Below are positions 8,178-15,809 of a stretch of 64,000 bases of DNA, piece after piece. The stretch is from Streptomyces sp. SN-593 (GTDB lineage Bacteria; Actinomycetota; Actinomycetes; Streptomycetales; Streptomycetaceae), in NCBI RefSeq assembly GCF_016756395.1, contig NZ_AP018365.1:8125501-8189500 (forward strand). Direction: 5' to 3'. The notes beneath the pieces are model-generated. The model did no database searches and was not told the origin of the DNA. It worked only from the letters and a program-made list of their open reading frames with translations. Position numbers and translations under genes: made by a program. Positions within the stretch are counted from its first letter, which is position 1. Each line of letters starts with the position of its first letter.

Positions 8178-8879
8178 TCATCGGGGGCCCTCCAGTTGTC
8201 TGCCCAGAGCGTCGAGCGCCCGGCTGGCGGTTGACTTGACCGTCCCACGGGAGATCCGGAGGCAGTCGGCGATCTGGGCCTCGGTGAGGTCCGACCAGTA
8301 GCGCAGGACCAGGACATCGCGCTGCCGGCGGGTCAGGTGCCGCAGCGCGTCGATCACCTCCTGGTGGGTCTCGGCGAGCAGCACGTCCCGGTCGGCCGAC
8401 GGGGCGTGGCCTTCCCGCTCGGGGATGTGGGCGCGGACGGTACGCCGTCGGCGCAGCACCGAGCGGGCGGTGTTGACCACGCTGGTGCGCAGGTACGCCT
8501 CGGCGTCGTCGAGACCGGTCAGCCGCCTGCCGTGTCTGCGCAGGAGGGCCGCGAAGGCGTCCTGTACGACGTCCTCCGCCGTCGGCAGGTCGTCCACCAG
8601 GAGCAGGGCCAACCGGACCAGCCCCAGGCGGCGATGCCGGTAGAGCTCGTGGAACCCGGGTCTGCCGTCGTCGACGGTCGCGGTCGCGGTGCCGGGGCCC
8701 GCGCCGTCGTCCGCTCCTCCTGTGGCCGCGTGGCCGGCCCGCGAGCGCAGCGCGAGCCGGGCCCGCACACGGCGCGTCAGGTCCGCGGGACCGCGGACCA
8801 GACCGCGCAGCGGACCGGGAACGGCCCCCGGCGGCCGGAAGGCCGAAGGGGCGGTGGCTGGGATCGTCACTGTCGTCAC
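8178..8879 (-). CDS. SigE-family (ECF-like) RNA polymerase sigma factor
   Basis: 233 aa. An Ala/Arg-rich N-terminus of about 70 residues comes before region 2 (FHELYRHRRLGLVRLALLLV then AEDVVQDAFAALL). Region 4 with its helix-turn-helix is near 175-225 (LTRRQRDVLVLRYW then SRGTVKSTASRAL). It should redirect RNA polymerase to a small regulon. The GTG start is tentative because of the low-complexity N-terminus. It is followed at once by a small membrane protein, its likely regulator. The gene upstream on the same strand ends in a strong terminator, so this one has its own promoter. Confidence 0.88.
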   Translation of the reverse strand: MTTVTIPATAPSAFRPPGAVPGPLRGLVRGPADLTRRVRARLALRSRAGHAATGGADDGAGPGTATATVDDGRPGFHELYRHRRLGLVRLALLLVDDLPTAEDVVQDAFAALLRRHGRRLTGLDDAEAYLRTSVVNTARSVLRRRRTVRAHIPEREGHAPSADRDVLLAETHQEVIDALRHLTRRQRDVLVLRYWSDLTEAQIADCLRISRGTVKSTASRALDALGRQLEGPR

Positions 8880-8907
8880 ACGTTTCCTGGACGTCTTGGT
8901 ACCCGGA

Positions 8908-8939
8908 CCGCCCGCCCCGGGGCTTTGCGGGGCGGGCGG
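8908..8939 (-). terminator. Terminator of the repeat-containing secreted protein
   Basis: Perfect 12-bp inverted repeat ccgcccgccccg / cggggcgggcgg with an 8-base loop. It lies 36 bases beyond the stop of the gene at 8976-9236. Confidence 0.75.
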
Positions 8940-8975
8940 CCTCCATGTCTGCCGGGCCGCCGGAGCGGCCCGGGA

Positions 8976-9236
8976 TCAGCCGACCGACTGGGCGGAGGTG
9001 GAGGGGATGGGCTGGGCGGAGGTGGAGGGGATGGGCTGGGCGGAGGTGGAGGGGACCGGCTGGGCGGAGGTGGACGGGACGGGCTGGGCGGACTTGGACG
9101 GGACGGGCTGCGCGGAGGTGGCCGACGCGGCGTTGGCGGCCGCGGCACCGCCGATGACCAGCGCAGTGCCCGCGGCGGAGACGCCCAGGACGGTCCGGAA
9201 CCGACTGCGGCGGGTGGTGGCGTGACGTGCTGACAT
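8976..9236 (-). CDS. Small secreted protein with SAQPxPSx repeats
   Basis: 86 aa. A basic start (SARHATTRRSRFR) and hydrophobic signal peptide end near ANA|AS. The mature part is almost entirely five 8-residue repeats of the form S-A-Q-P-(V/I)-P-S-(T/K). The ATG at 9236 has a ribosome binding site (gagga); longer in-frame extensions lack signal-peptide logic. No enzyme or binding motif is visible. It could be a wall-associated or surface Pro/Ser/Thr-rich peptide. It is monocistronic, with its own terminator. Confidence 0.65.
   Translation of the reverse strand: MSARHATTRRSRFRTVLGVSAAGTALVIGGAAAANAASATSAQPVPSKSAQPVPSTSAQPVPSTSAQPIPSTSAQPIPSTSAQSVG
8989..9108. repeat. Five tandem 24-bp repeats inside the secreted protein gene
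   Basis: Units of 24 bp (tgggcggaggtggaggggat plus gggc) start at 8989, 9013, 9037, 9061 and 9085. The first two are identical and the others differ at a few bases. Each encodes one octapeptide. Confidence 0.9.
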
Positions 9237-9732
9237 GTCAGTCCTCGAATCTCGGTACGTGTCGGTGGGGCTGGCCGTCCGGCACAGGCGGTTCCGTGTG
9301 CGGCGGCCCGGCGCTGGAGGCGCCTGCATCCCGACAGACGTGCGAGGCCCCTTGAGGTTGCGAGTCGATCGGCGACAATGCGGCGGCGTCCGAGTGATCC
9401 ACGTCACGCGGACGGTGCCGCTCTCGACGGGCCTGTCCCCTCGGGCCGGTAGCGTCGCACGGCGGTCTTCGACGGGCGCGCGAGCGCGCTCACCGCCGGT
9501 GGGGACCGCCGTGTGGGGGAGCGGGACGCCACCGGAGTGCTTTCAGCGGATCCGGGAGCGTGAGGAGCCGGCCTGTGGCCGATGGCGCGCACCCCGAGCG
9601 GTCCGCCGACGGTCATCCACTCGATCAGCCCTGACGGTGGATGACTTCCCCTAGACTCACCGTGACATCTGCGCCTACGACATCGAGCACTGGGGCTGCG
9701 CCTCGGACGGCGGCCCGTGGGGGAGTGAGACG
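9237..9732. other. Intergenic region without a supported gene
   Basis: This gap lies between two divergent genes. I find no convincing ORF, RNA or repeat. A weak promoter-like pair (ctgacg at 9631-9636, tagact at 9652-9657, 15-bp spacing) precedes the aldo/keto reductase. Confidence 0.4.
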
Positions 9733-10698
9733 ATGCGCCATCGTACCCTCGGAGCCGGCGGCCCGGTCGTCAGCGAGGTCGGCCTCGGAACCTGGCGCCC
9801 CCTGTCGCGGGACGGGCGGCGCGGCGCCGCCCGGCTCGTGGGCGCCGCGCTCGACCTCGGCATCACGTTGTTCGACACCGCCGGCTCGTACGGTGACGCG
9901 GAGGAGGCACTGGGCATCGCCCTGAGGGGTGTGCCGCGAGAGGCCTACGTGCTGTCCACCAAGGTCTACTACGAGCCCGGAGGCGCGGTGGCGGGGCTGT
10001 CGCGCGCAGCCGTCAGAGCAGGTGTCGAGCGCAGCCTGCGGGCTCTTCGCACCGAACAGGTCGACCTGCTCAGCGCCCACCGGTTCGATGACGGCACCCC
10101 CCTGGCGGAGACCGTCGCGGCTTTCGGGGAACTCCTCCAGGAAGGCAAGATCGCCCACTACGGATTCAGCGAGTGGACGGCGCACCAGATCACCGCGGCC
10201 TGTGCGGTGGCGACCGAGATGGGTGTCCGGCCTCCGGTGGCCAGTCAACCGCAGTACAACATCCTGTGGCGGGTCCCGGAGCAGGCCGTTCTGCCGCTGT
10301 GTCAGGACCTCGGCATCGGCACGGTGGCCTTCTGGCCGCTCGCCCAGGGCCTGTTGACCGGCAAGTACGCGCCCGGCGAACCGCCCCCGGCGGATTCCAG
10401 GGCCGCGGACCCCACCGGGAGCCGCCTGATGGACCACCTCATGGCGGAGCCGCTCCTGGAGCGGGTGCAGCTCTTCGCCCGGCTCGCCCGGCGCGAGGGC
10501 ATGACGCCTGCCCGGCTCGCGGTGTCGTGGGTGCTCAACCGGTCCGGAGTCACTTCGGCACTGGTCGGCGCCTCCACCCCGCAGCAGCTCGCTGAGACGG
10601 CGTCCGCAGCCGGGGTGCTCCTCCCGGAACCCACCATGGAACTCATCGACAGGATCTTCGCCGGATGCGTGTACGACGATGTCGCCGGCACGGGGTGA
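9733..10698 (+). CDS. Aldo/keto reductase
   Basis: NADPH-dependent carbonyl reductase, 321 aa, TIM-barrel family. The catalytic tetrad is visible: D48 and Y53 (FDTAGSYG), K77 (LSTKVYY) and H116 (DLLSAHRFDD). C-terminal cofactor-site sequences (SALVGASTPQQL) are present. The overall look is that of the potassium-channel beta-subunit-like subgroup. The ATG follows ggggagtgag. It is probably a housekeeping or detoxifying reductase; nothing ties it to the biosynthetic genes 0.75 kb away. Confidence 0.92.
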   Translation: MRHRTLGAGGPVVSEVGLGTWRPLSRDGRRGAARLVGAALDLGITLFDTAGSYGDAEEALGIALRGVPREAYVLSTKVYYEPGGAVAGLSRAAVRAGVERSLRALRTEQVDLLSAHRFDDGTPLAETVAAFGELLQEGKIAHYGFSEWTAHQITAACAVATEMGVRPPVASQPQYNILWRVPEQAVLPLCQDLGIGTVAFWPLAQGLLTGKYAPGEPPPADSRAADPTGSRLMDHLMAEPLLERVQLFARLARREGMTPARLAVSWVLNRSGVTSALVGASTPQQLAETASAAGVLLPEPTMELIDRIFAGCVYDDVAGTG

Positions 10699-10949
10699 GG
10701 ACGCCCCGGCCGTGGCCGACGCCACCGAGCTGAGCGGTTGGAGGGGTCGAACCGCCGGCGGCCGCCGACCCGCACGGACCAGGGTTTCGGCGAGAACTCC
10801 GTTGCGTGGGACGCCGCCCGGGTGCCGTCCGGATTCCGCCGTCCCCGGGTTTGGAACGATCCGGTTGCGGGATGATGTCGAGGACCGCCGCACCACTGTT
10901 GGCGCGTTCGGCGGGCGATCTTCGCCGATCGCCTGAGCCTGGGAACGCC

Positions 10950-11435
10950 ATGACTGACATCTTCCCGCCGTCCGACTGGGACGTGGCCCGGATACGCGCA
11001 GCGGTACCCGCCGACGCGGGACGCCTCCACCTGCTGGCGCTTCCGTTCATGCGGGCCGGCTTCCTGCGCCACCGGCATCCGGCCGTCTTCGGCGAGCGCG
11101 TGGCCGACTTCCTGGTGGCCGAGCACGACGAGCGCCTGGTCGCCTGCGCGGGGGTGCAGCAGTTGGCCGACCAGTTGACAGCCGCGGTGCTGTACAGCTT
11201 CTGTGTCGACGAGGAGTTCCAACACCGGGGCATAGGCGCGCAGTTGTTGGCCGGCAGTGTCGAACACGCCAGGGCGGGCGGCGCGCGGCGGCTCTACACC
11301 GCGACGATCCGCCGGGACGGGTGGTTCGAGCGCTTCGCCTTCCGGCGGGTGGAGCGGACCGACGTCCCGGCCTCCTGGGCGGCCCGGCTCAGCCCGTCCC
11401 GCGGCTCCCTCCTCTACGTCCGCGACCTCGCCTGA
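10950..11435 (+). CDS. GNAT acetyltransferase resembling N-acetylglutamate synthase
   Basis: 161 aa, one GNAT domain. Acetyl-CoA-binding motif A is QHRGIGAQLL. The end of the fold (DGWFERFAFRRVERTDVPASW, then a Ser-Arg-Gly-Ser C-terminus) resembles short ArgA-type enzymes that acetylate glutamate. The ATG at 10950 is chosen because residues before it do not fit the fold. It converges on the acetylglutamate kinase gene with 12 bp between the stops, so the two would catalyse consecutive steps if the reading is right. A general GNAT with another amine substrate remains possible. Confidence 0.7.
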   Translation: MTDIFPPSDWDVARIRAAVPADAGRLHLLALPFMRAGFLRHRHPAVFGERVADFLVAEHDERLVACAGVQQLADQLTAAVLYSFCVDEEFQHRGIGAQLLAGSVEHARAGGARRLYTATIRRDGWFERFAFRRVERTDVPASWAARLSPSRGSLLYVRDLA

Positions 11436-11447
11436 GCGGGTCGCCCG

Positions 11448-12248
11448 TCACAGGTGCAGGGTGGTCCCGCGGCCGGTGTCGGCGGTGCACGCGCCGAGCA
11501 GCGCCTGGTCGCCGACCAGCCGGACGACGGGCACCCCCGACCGCAGCGCGGTGAGGGCCCCGGACAGCTTCGGCAGCATGCCGCCCAGCGGCGGCCGGGC
11601 GCTCAGCAGCGCCGCGAGGTCGTCGCCGCTCATGCGGGCGATGACCGACGACGGGTCGGCCGGGTCGGCCATCAGCCCCTCCACATCGCTGACGTACACC
11701 AGTTGGTCGGCCGACAGGGCCGCGGCCAGCGCGGCGGCGGCCGTGTCGGCGTTGAGGTTGTGGGGCAGTCCGTCGGCGTCGGGAGCGACGCTGGCGACCA
11801 CCGGTACCAGGCCCTTCTCGCACGCCGTGGTCAGCACCTTCGTGTCCACGGCGTCGACCTCGCCCACCCGGCCGAACCTGGCGACGCCGTCGACGCGCAG
11901 CGTGCGCGCCGTCATCATCCCGCCGTCCTCGCCGGACAGGCCGATCGCCGGTATCCCGACGCTTCGGAGCTGACCGACCAGGTCCTTGTTGATCCGGTCG
12001 ACGAGCACCATGCGGACGACGTCCATCATGTCGGCGTCGGTGACCCGCAGGCCGTCGACGAAGCGCGGGGTCAGCCCGCGCCGGGCGGCCTCCTCGGTCA
12101 CCTCCCGACCACCGCCGTGGACGAGGACCAGCCGCCGGCAGCCGCCGACCAGCACGCTCAGGGCACGCACGGCGGCGGCGGACAGCCGACCGCCTTTCAT
12201 AGCCGCGCCCCCGTACTTGACCACGAGCGCCGGCTCGGCCGCGGTCAC
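11448..12248 (-). CDS. Acetylglutamate kinase (ArgB-like), short form
   Basis: 266 aa amino-acid kinase expected to make N-acetylglutamyl-5-phosphate, the activated intermediate of ornithine and arginine synthesis. Visible motifs are the ATP-side KYGGAAM, VHGGG, the substrate-side FVDGLRVTD, GLSGEDGGMMTA and LNADTAAAALAAAL. The protein starts directly at the first beta strand. It lacks the extra N-terminal helix of arginine-inhibited actinobacterial ArgB, so it is probably not feedback-inhibited. The GTG start overlaps the stop of the C-PCP gene (GTGA), tying it to the biosynthetic operon. It is likely a second, pathway-dedicated copy. Whether it feeds a building block or acts on a carrier-bound glutamate is open. 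Confidence 0.88.
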   Translation of the reverse strand: MTAAEPALVVKYGGAAMKGGRLSAAAVRALSVLVGGCRRLVLVHGGGREVTEEAARRGLTPRFVDGLRVTDADMMDVVRMVLVDRINKDLVGQLRSVGIPAIGLSGEDGGMMTARTLRVDGVARFGRVGEVDAVDTKVLTTACEKGLVPVVASVAPDADGLPHNLNADTAAAALAAALSADQLVYVSDVEGLMADPADPSSVIARMSGDDLAALLSARPPLGGMLPKLSGALTALRSGVPVVRLVGDQALLGACTADTGRGTTLHL

Positions 12249-13939
12249 CGCCCCTCCCCGGCCCGGTGCTCGGTCACCGCGGCGACCAGCCCCCCGAAGG
12301 TGGGGGAGCCCACCGGCAGGTCGAGCGGCAGCGAGCAGTCCAGCTTCTCGCCGAGCAGCAGCATGAGTTCGGCGGCGAGCAGCGAGTCGCCCCCCGTGGC
12401 GAAGAAATCGTCGCCGTCGGCCGGCGCCTCGGCGTCGAGCAGCAGCCGCCACAACCGGCGGGCGTGCTGACGGACCGCGGGATCGCCCGCCGGAGGACGG
12501 ACGTCCGCCGCGACCGGCACGGAAGCGACACCGGCCGGAGCAGAGGGCGGAGCAGCGGCCGGAGCGGCGGTGGCGACCGGCCCGGGCTCCTGGGACCCGC
12601 TCGGCTCCGGCGTCCCGCCGGGGGCGACCGCCCTGGTCGGCCACGGTTCCCGCGACAGGCGTTCCAGCATGCCTCCCAGCCCCGCCGCCAGCCGCGCCGC
12701 CTCCGCCGGGTCGATCAGGTCCGGCGCGTACTGCACCCCGCCGCGGATCGTCCCGTCGGGCTGCGGATCGAGTTCGACGGTCAGGTCGTTGCTGCTGGAC
12801 AGGGCGGCTGCCGGGAGCACCGTGACCTCGGCGCCGGCCAGCCGCAGCGGCCGGCCGAGGCCGTCGCGCAGGGCGACCAGCACCTGGGTGAGCGGGTTGA
12901 CCGGCAGGTTGCGGGGCAGCCCGATCTCCTGCATCAGCAGCGGGAACGGCACGTCCTGGTTCTCGATCGCGGCGAGCATGACCGATCGGGTCTCGTCGAT
13001 CAGCCGGGCGGTGGCCCCGGATTCCACCGGGATGCGCAGCGGCAGGGTGTTGGTGCTCAGCCCCACCAGGCGGTCGAACTCGGGCAGTGACCGGCCGGCC
13101 GTCGACATCCCGATCACTGCCTCCCCGAGACCGGTCTCCTCGGCCAGCCACCGGGCGGCCGCGGCGATCAGGACCGTGGACAAGCTGGTGCGCGCCGCGA
13201 CGGCGAGCCCGCGGGCGGCCCCGGTGACCGAGGCGTCACAGAAGATGTCCACCCATCGGCCCTCCGAACTGCGGACCGCGGGACGCGGTTTGAGGAAGGG
13301 CAGCGGGGCGGGGCCGGTGATGCCCGCCAGCCGCTGCTTCCAGTACGCGATCTGGTGGTCGAACCGCCCGGTGTCGAGCCCCTCCTGCTGCCACGCGGCG
13401 AAGTCGGAGAACTGCCGGTGGACCGGGGGCAGCGGGTCGGGTCGCTGCTGGAGGAACGCCTCGTAGCAGGCGGCGAGTTCCTCCCGGACGATGCTCATGC
13501 CCCGGCCGTCCACGATGACGTGGTGCGTGGTCAGGAGCACGGTGTGCCGCTGCGCGGCATGCCGCAGGACCCGGCAGCGCACCAGCGGACCACGGCCGAG
13601 GTCGAACCGTGTGGTCGCCTCCTGTCGGGCCAGTTCCGCCACGTCGGACCCGGCAACGTCGTCGATGAGGTCGAAGCCCGGCGGGAGCTCGGGGTGGATG
13701 ACGCGCAGCAGCTCGCCCTCCCGCAGGGTGAACGTGGTGCGCAGCGCCTCGTGGCGGTCGGTCATGGCGGTCAGCCCGGCGTGGAAGGCCGCCGGATCGA
13801 ACGGCCCGTCGATCCGCCAGGCGTAGGCGAGGTTGTAGGCGGGAGTGTCGCGGGCGTACTGCGTGGTCAGCCACAGCCGCCGCTGCAGGGGGGTGGCCGG
13901 CGGGTGGAAGGGCAGGGTGTGCAGCCGGGCGCTACGCAT
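12245..13939 (-). CDS. NRPS didomain: condensation-PCP (no A domain)
   Basis: 564 aa. The C domain covers about 1-430, with catalytic HHVIVDGRG near 139. A long Pro/Ala linker leads to a PCP with the phosphopantetheine Ser in FFATGGDSLLAAEL near 512. There is no adenylation domain, so the PCP must be loaded in trans by another protein or act as a shuttle. It is translationally coupled to the acetylglutamate kinase and lies behind the ABC exporters. It may form the last amide bond, or transfer the chain to a non-PCP acceptor, because no release domain is found elsewhere in this gene set. Confidence 0.92.
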   Translation of the reverse strand: MRSARLHTLPFHPPATPLQRRLWLTTQYARDTPAYNLAYAWRIDGPFDPAAFHAGLTAMTDRHEALRTTFTLREGELLRVIHPELPPGFDLIDDVAGSDVAELARQEATTRFDLGRGPLVRCRVLRHAAQRHTVLLTTHHVIVDGRGMSIVREELAACYEAFLQQRPDPLPPVHRQFSDFAAWQQEGLDTGRFDHQIAYWKQRLAGITGPAPLPFLKPRPAVRSSEGRWVDIFCDASVTGAARGLAVAARTSLSTVLIAAAARWLAEETGLGEAVIGMSTAGRSLPEFDRLVGLSTNTLPLRIPVESGATARLIDETRSVMLAAIENQDVPFPLLMQEIGLPRNLPVNPLTQVLVALRDGLGRPLRLAGAEVTVLPAAALSSSNDLTVELDPQPDGTIRGGVQYAPDLIDPAEAARLAAGLGGMLERLSREPWPTRAVAPGGTPEPSGSQEPGPVATAAPAAAPPSAPAGVASVPVAADVRPPAGDPAVRQHARRLWRLLLDAEAPADGDDFFATGGDSLLAAELMLLLGEKLDCSLPLDLPVGSPTFGGLVAAVTEHRAGEGR

Positions 13940-14027
13940 CGGGCGGGTTCCTTTCGGACGGGTACCCCGTGATCCGCGGACGCGGCCGGGGCATCAGGTC
14001 GCGGGACCCGGCCACCGGGTGCGCCGC

Positions 14028-15809
14028 TCACCGGTACGCCTGACGTTGCAGTGCGTGGAGCTGTGCGTACGAGCCGTCGAGCGCGAGGAGTTCATGGTGG
14101 GTACCGGTCTCGGCGATCCGGCCCCCGCGCACCACCAGGATCAGGTCCGTGTCGCGCATGCTGCCGAGCCGGTGCGAGACGAGCAGGGTGACCGCGCCGG
14201 TGGCCTTGCCGATGGCGCGCGCCGCGGCGGCGTACCGGTCGAGGAGGACCTGCTCGGCGGCCGGGTCGATGGCCGCCGTCGGTTCGTCGAGCAGGAGCAG
14301 CAGCGGGTCGTCGTGCATCATGGCGCGGGCGACGGCGAGCTTCTGCCACTGCCCGCCGGACAGGTCGGTCCCGTCGTCGAAGCTGCGCCCGAGCGGGGTG
14401 TCCAGCCCCCCGCCGACGGAGTCCGGCAGCGTCTCGGCGTCGGCGGCGCGCAGGGCCGCGGTGACGGCGAGGGTGTCGTCGATCCGGGGAAGGTCGCCGA
14501 TGCCGACGGTCTCGCGCAGCAGGAACTGCGGCTTCGCGAAGTCCTGGAAGCCGGCCGTGATCCGGGAGCGCCACCCTGCGAGGTCGAGGTCGCGCAGGTC
14601 GGTGCCGTCGATGAGGATGCTGCCCTGGGTGGGAGTGGCCAGGCCCGCCAGCAACCGGACCAGGGTGCTCTTGCCGGCCCCGTTGTCGCCCACCACGCCG
14701 ACCACGCTGCCGGCCGGCAGGAACACGTCGGCGTCGGCGAGCGCGTCGTGGTCCGCGCCGGCGTACCGGTAGCCGAGGCCGCGCAGCTCGATGCCCCGGG
14801 TGAGCCGCCGCGGCGCCGGCAGGGTGCCGGTCCACGCGGCCTCGGCCGCCTGTGCCCGGGCCCGCAGCCGGAGCAGCCGGGTCCCGGCCTCCTTGCTGTT
14901 GTCGACCGCGTTGCCGAAGCGGACGGTCTGCGCCATCTGCTGGCTGACGCTGGCCACCAGGGTCAGCGTCAGGACGACGTCGCCGAGGCCGATCCCGCCG
15001 GTGACGGCCTGGCGCGCGACGAGGATCACGGCTCCGGCATAGCCGATGGCGAAGACCAGCCAGCCGCCGGCGACGTACGCCGTGCCCAGCAGGCCGGCCC
15101 GGTCCAGTCGCGCGTCGGCCGCGAGCAGGTGGCGCAGGTGGCGGCTGCGGAACTCCGCGCGCAGGCCGTAGATCCGCAGTTCCTTCGCCGGGCCGGCGTT
15201 GGTGGCCTGTTCGAACAGGAAACGCGCGTGCCGCTGGTCGGCGGCCGTCTCGGTCAGCGCCCGTTGACGGAGCCGTTCCATCCGGGAACCGGCTGCCAGC
15301 GAGGGCCAGGCGAGCAGCGGCAGGAGCAGCAGGAAGGGGTTGACGAAGGCGAGCGCGACTCCGGTGGCGACCGCCCGCAGCACGGCACCGATGAGCAGCG
15401 AGGTGACGTCGCAGCCCTCGGCCAGGTGCATCCGTTCGGCGGCCAGCAGGTCGAGTTCGTCGAGCCAGCCGGAGCGTTCGGCGGGCTCGATCGAGGTGGT
15501 CGACAGCCGCACCAGTTCCCGGTCGACCAGGTGGGCGGTCTGCTCGATGAGGGGCACCGCCAGCCGGATCGCCACCGAGCCGGCCGCGAAGCCGAGCGCG
15601 TTGATCAGCGCGATGACGGCGGCCAGCCGGATGGTCGAGCCGAGGTGGTGGGCCTGGATGGCCTGGACGGTCAGCTTGAGCCCGTAGGCGGAGGCCACCA
15701 GGGTCAGCGGGCGCAGGCTGAACAGGATGGTGAAGGGGAGGGCGCGGGCCCGGTCGGCGCGGAAGGACAGGGCGAAGGCGGCGGCGAGACCGCGCAGCGA
15801 CTCAACCAC
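14028..15809 (-). CDS. ABC exporter half-transporter 2
   Basis: 593 aa fused permease-ATPase. Membrane helices fill the first ~330 residues. The ATPase has Walker A (GDNGAGKST), signature (LSGGQWQ) and Walker B (LLLLLDEPTA). GTG 15809 is preferred over GTG 15818 because ggagg lies 8 bases before it. It overlaps the stop of exporter gene 1 by 8 bp, so the two are coupled and probably form a heterodimer. Probable role: export of, and self-protection from, the peptide product. There is no C39 peptidase domain. Confidence 0.92.
   Translation of the reverse strand: MVESLRGLAAAFALSFRADRARALPFTILFSLRPLTLVASAYGLKLTVQAIQAHHLGSTIRLAAVIALINALGFAAGSVAIRLAVPLIEQTAHLVDRELVRLSTTSIEPAERSGWLDELDLLAAERMHLAEGCDVTSLLIGAVLRAVATGVALAFVNPFLLLLPLLAWPSLAAGSRMERLRQRALTETAADQRHARFLFEQATNAGPAKELRIYGLRAEFRSRHLRHLLAADARLDRAGLLGTAYVAGGWLVFAIGYAGAVILVARQAVTGGIGLGDVVLTLTLVASVSQQMAQTVRFGNAVDNSKEAGTRLLRLRARAQAAEAAWTGTLPAPRRLTRGIELRGLGYRYAGADHDALADADVFLPAGSVVGVVGDNGAGKSTLVRLLAGLATPTQGSILIDGTDLRDLDLAGWRSRITAGFQDFAKPQFLLRETVGIGDLPRIDDTLAVTAALRAADAETLPDSVGGGLDTPLGRSFDDGTDLSGGQWQKLAVARAMMHDDPLLLLLDEPTAAIDPAAEQVLLDRYAAAARAIGKATGAVTLLVSHRLGSMRDTDLILVVRGGRIAETGTHHELLALDGSYAQLHALQRQAYR

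Noticed and set aside
9404-9616. 70-residue minus-strand frame in the 9.2-9.7 kb gap
   Set aside because: No ribosome binding site and no protein-like composition.
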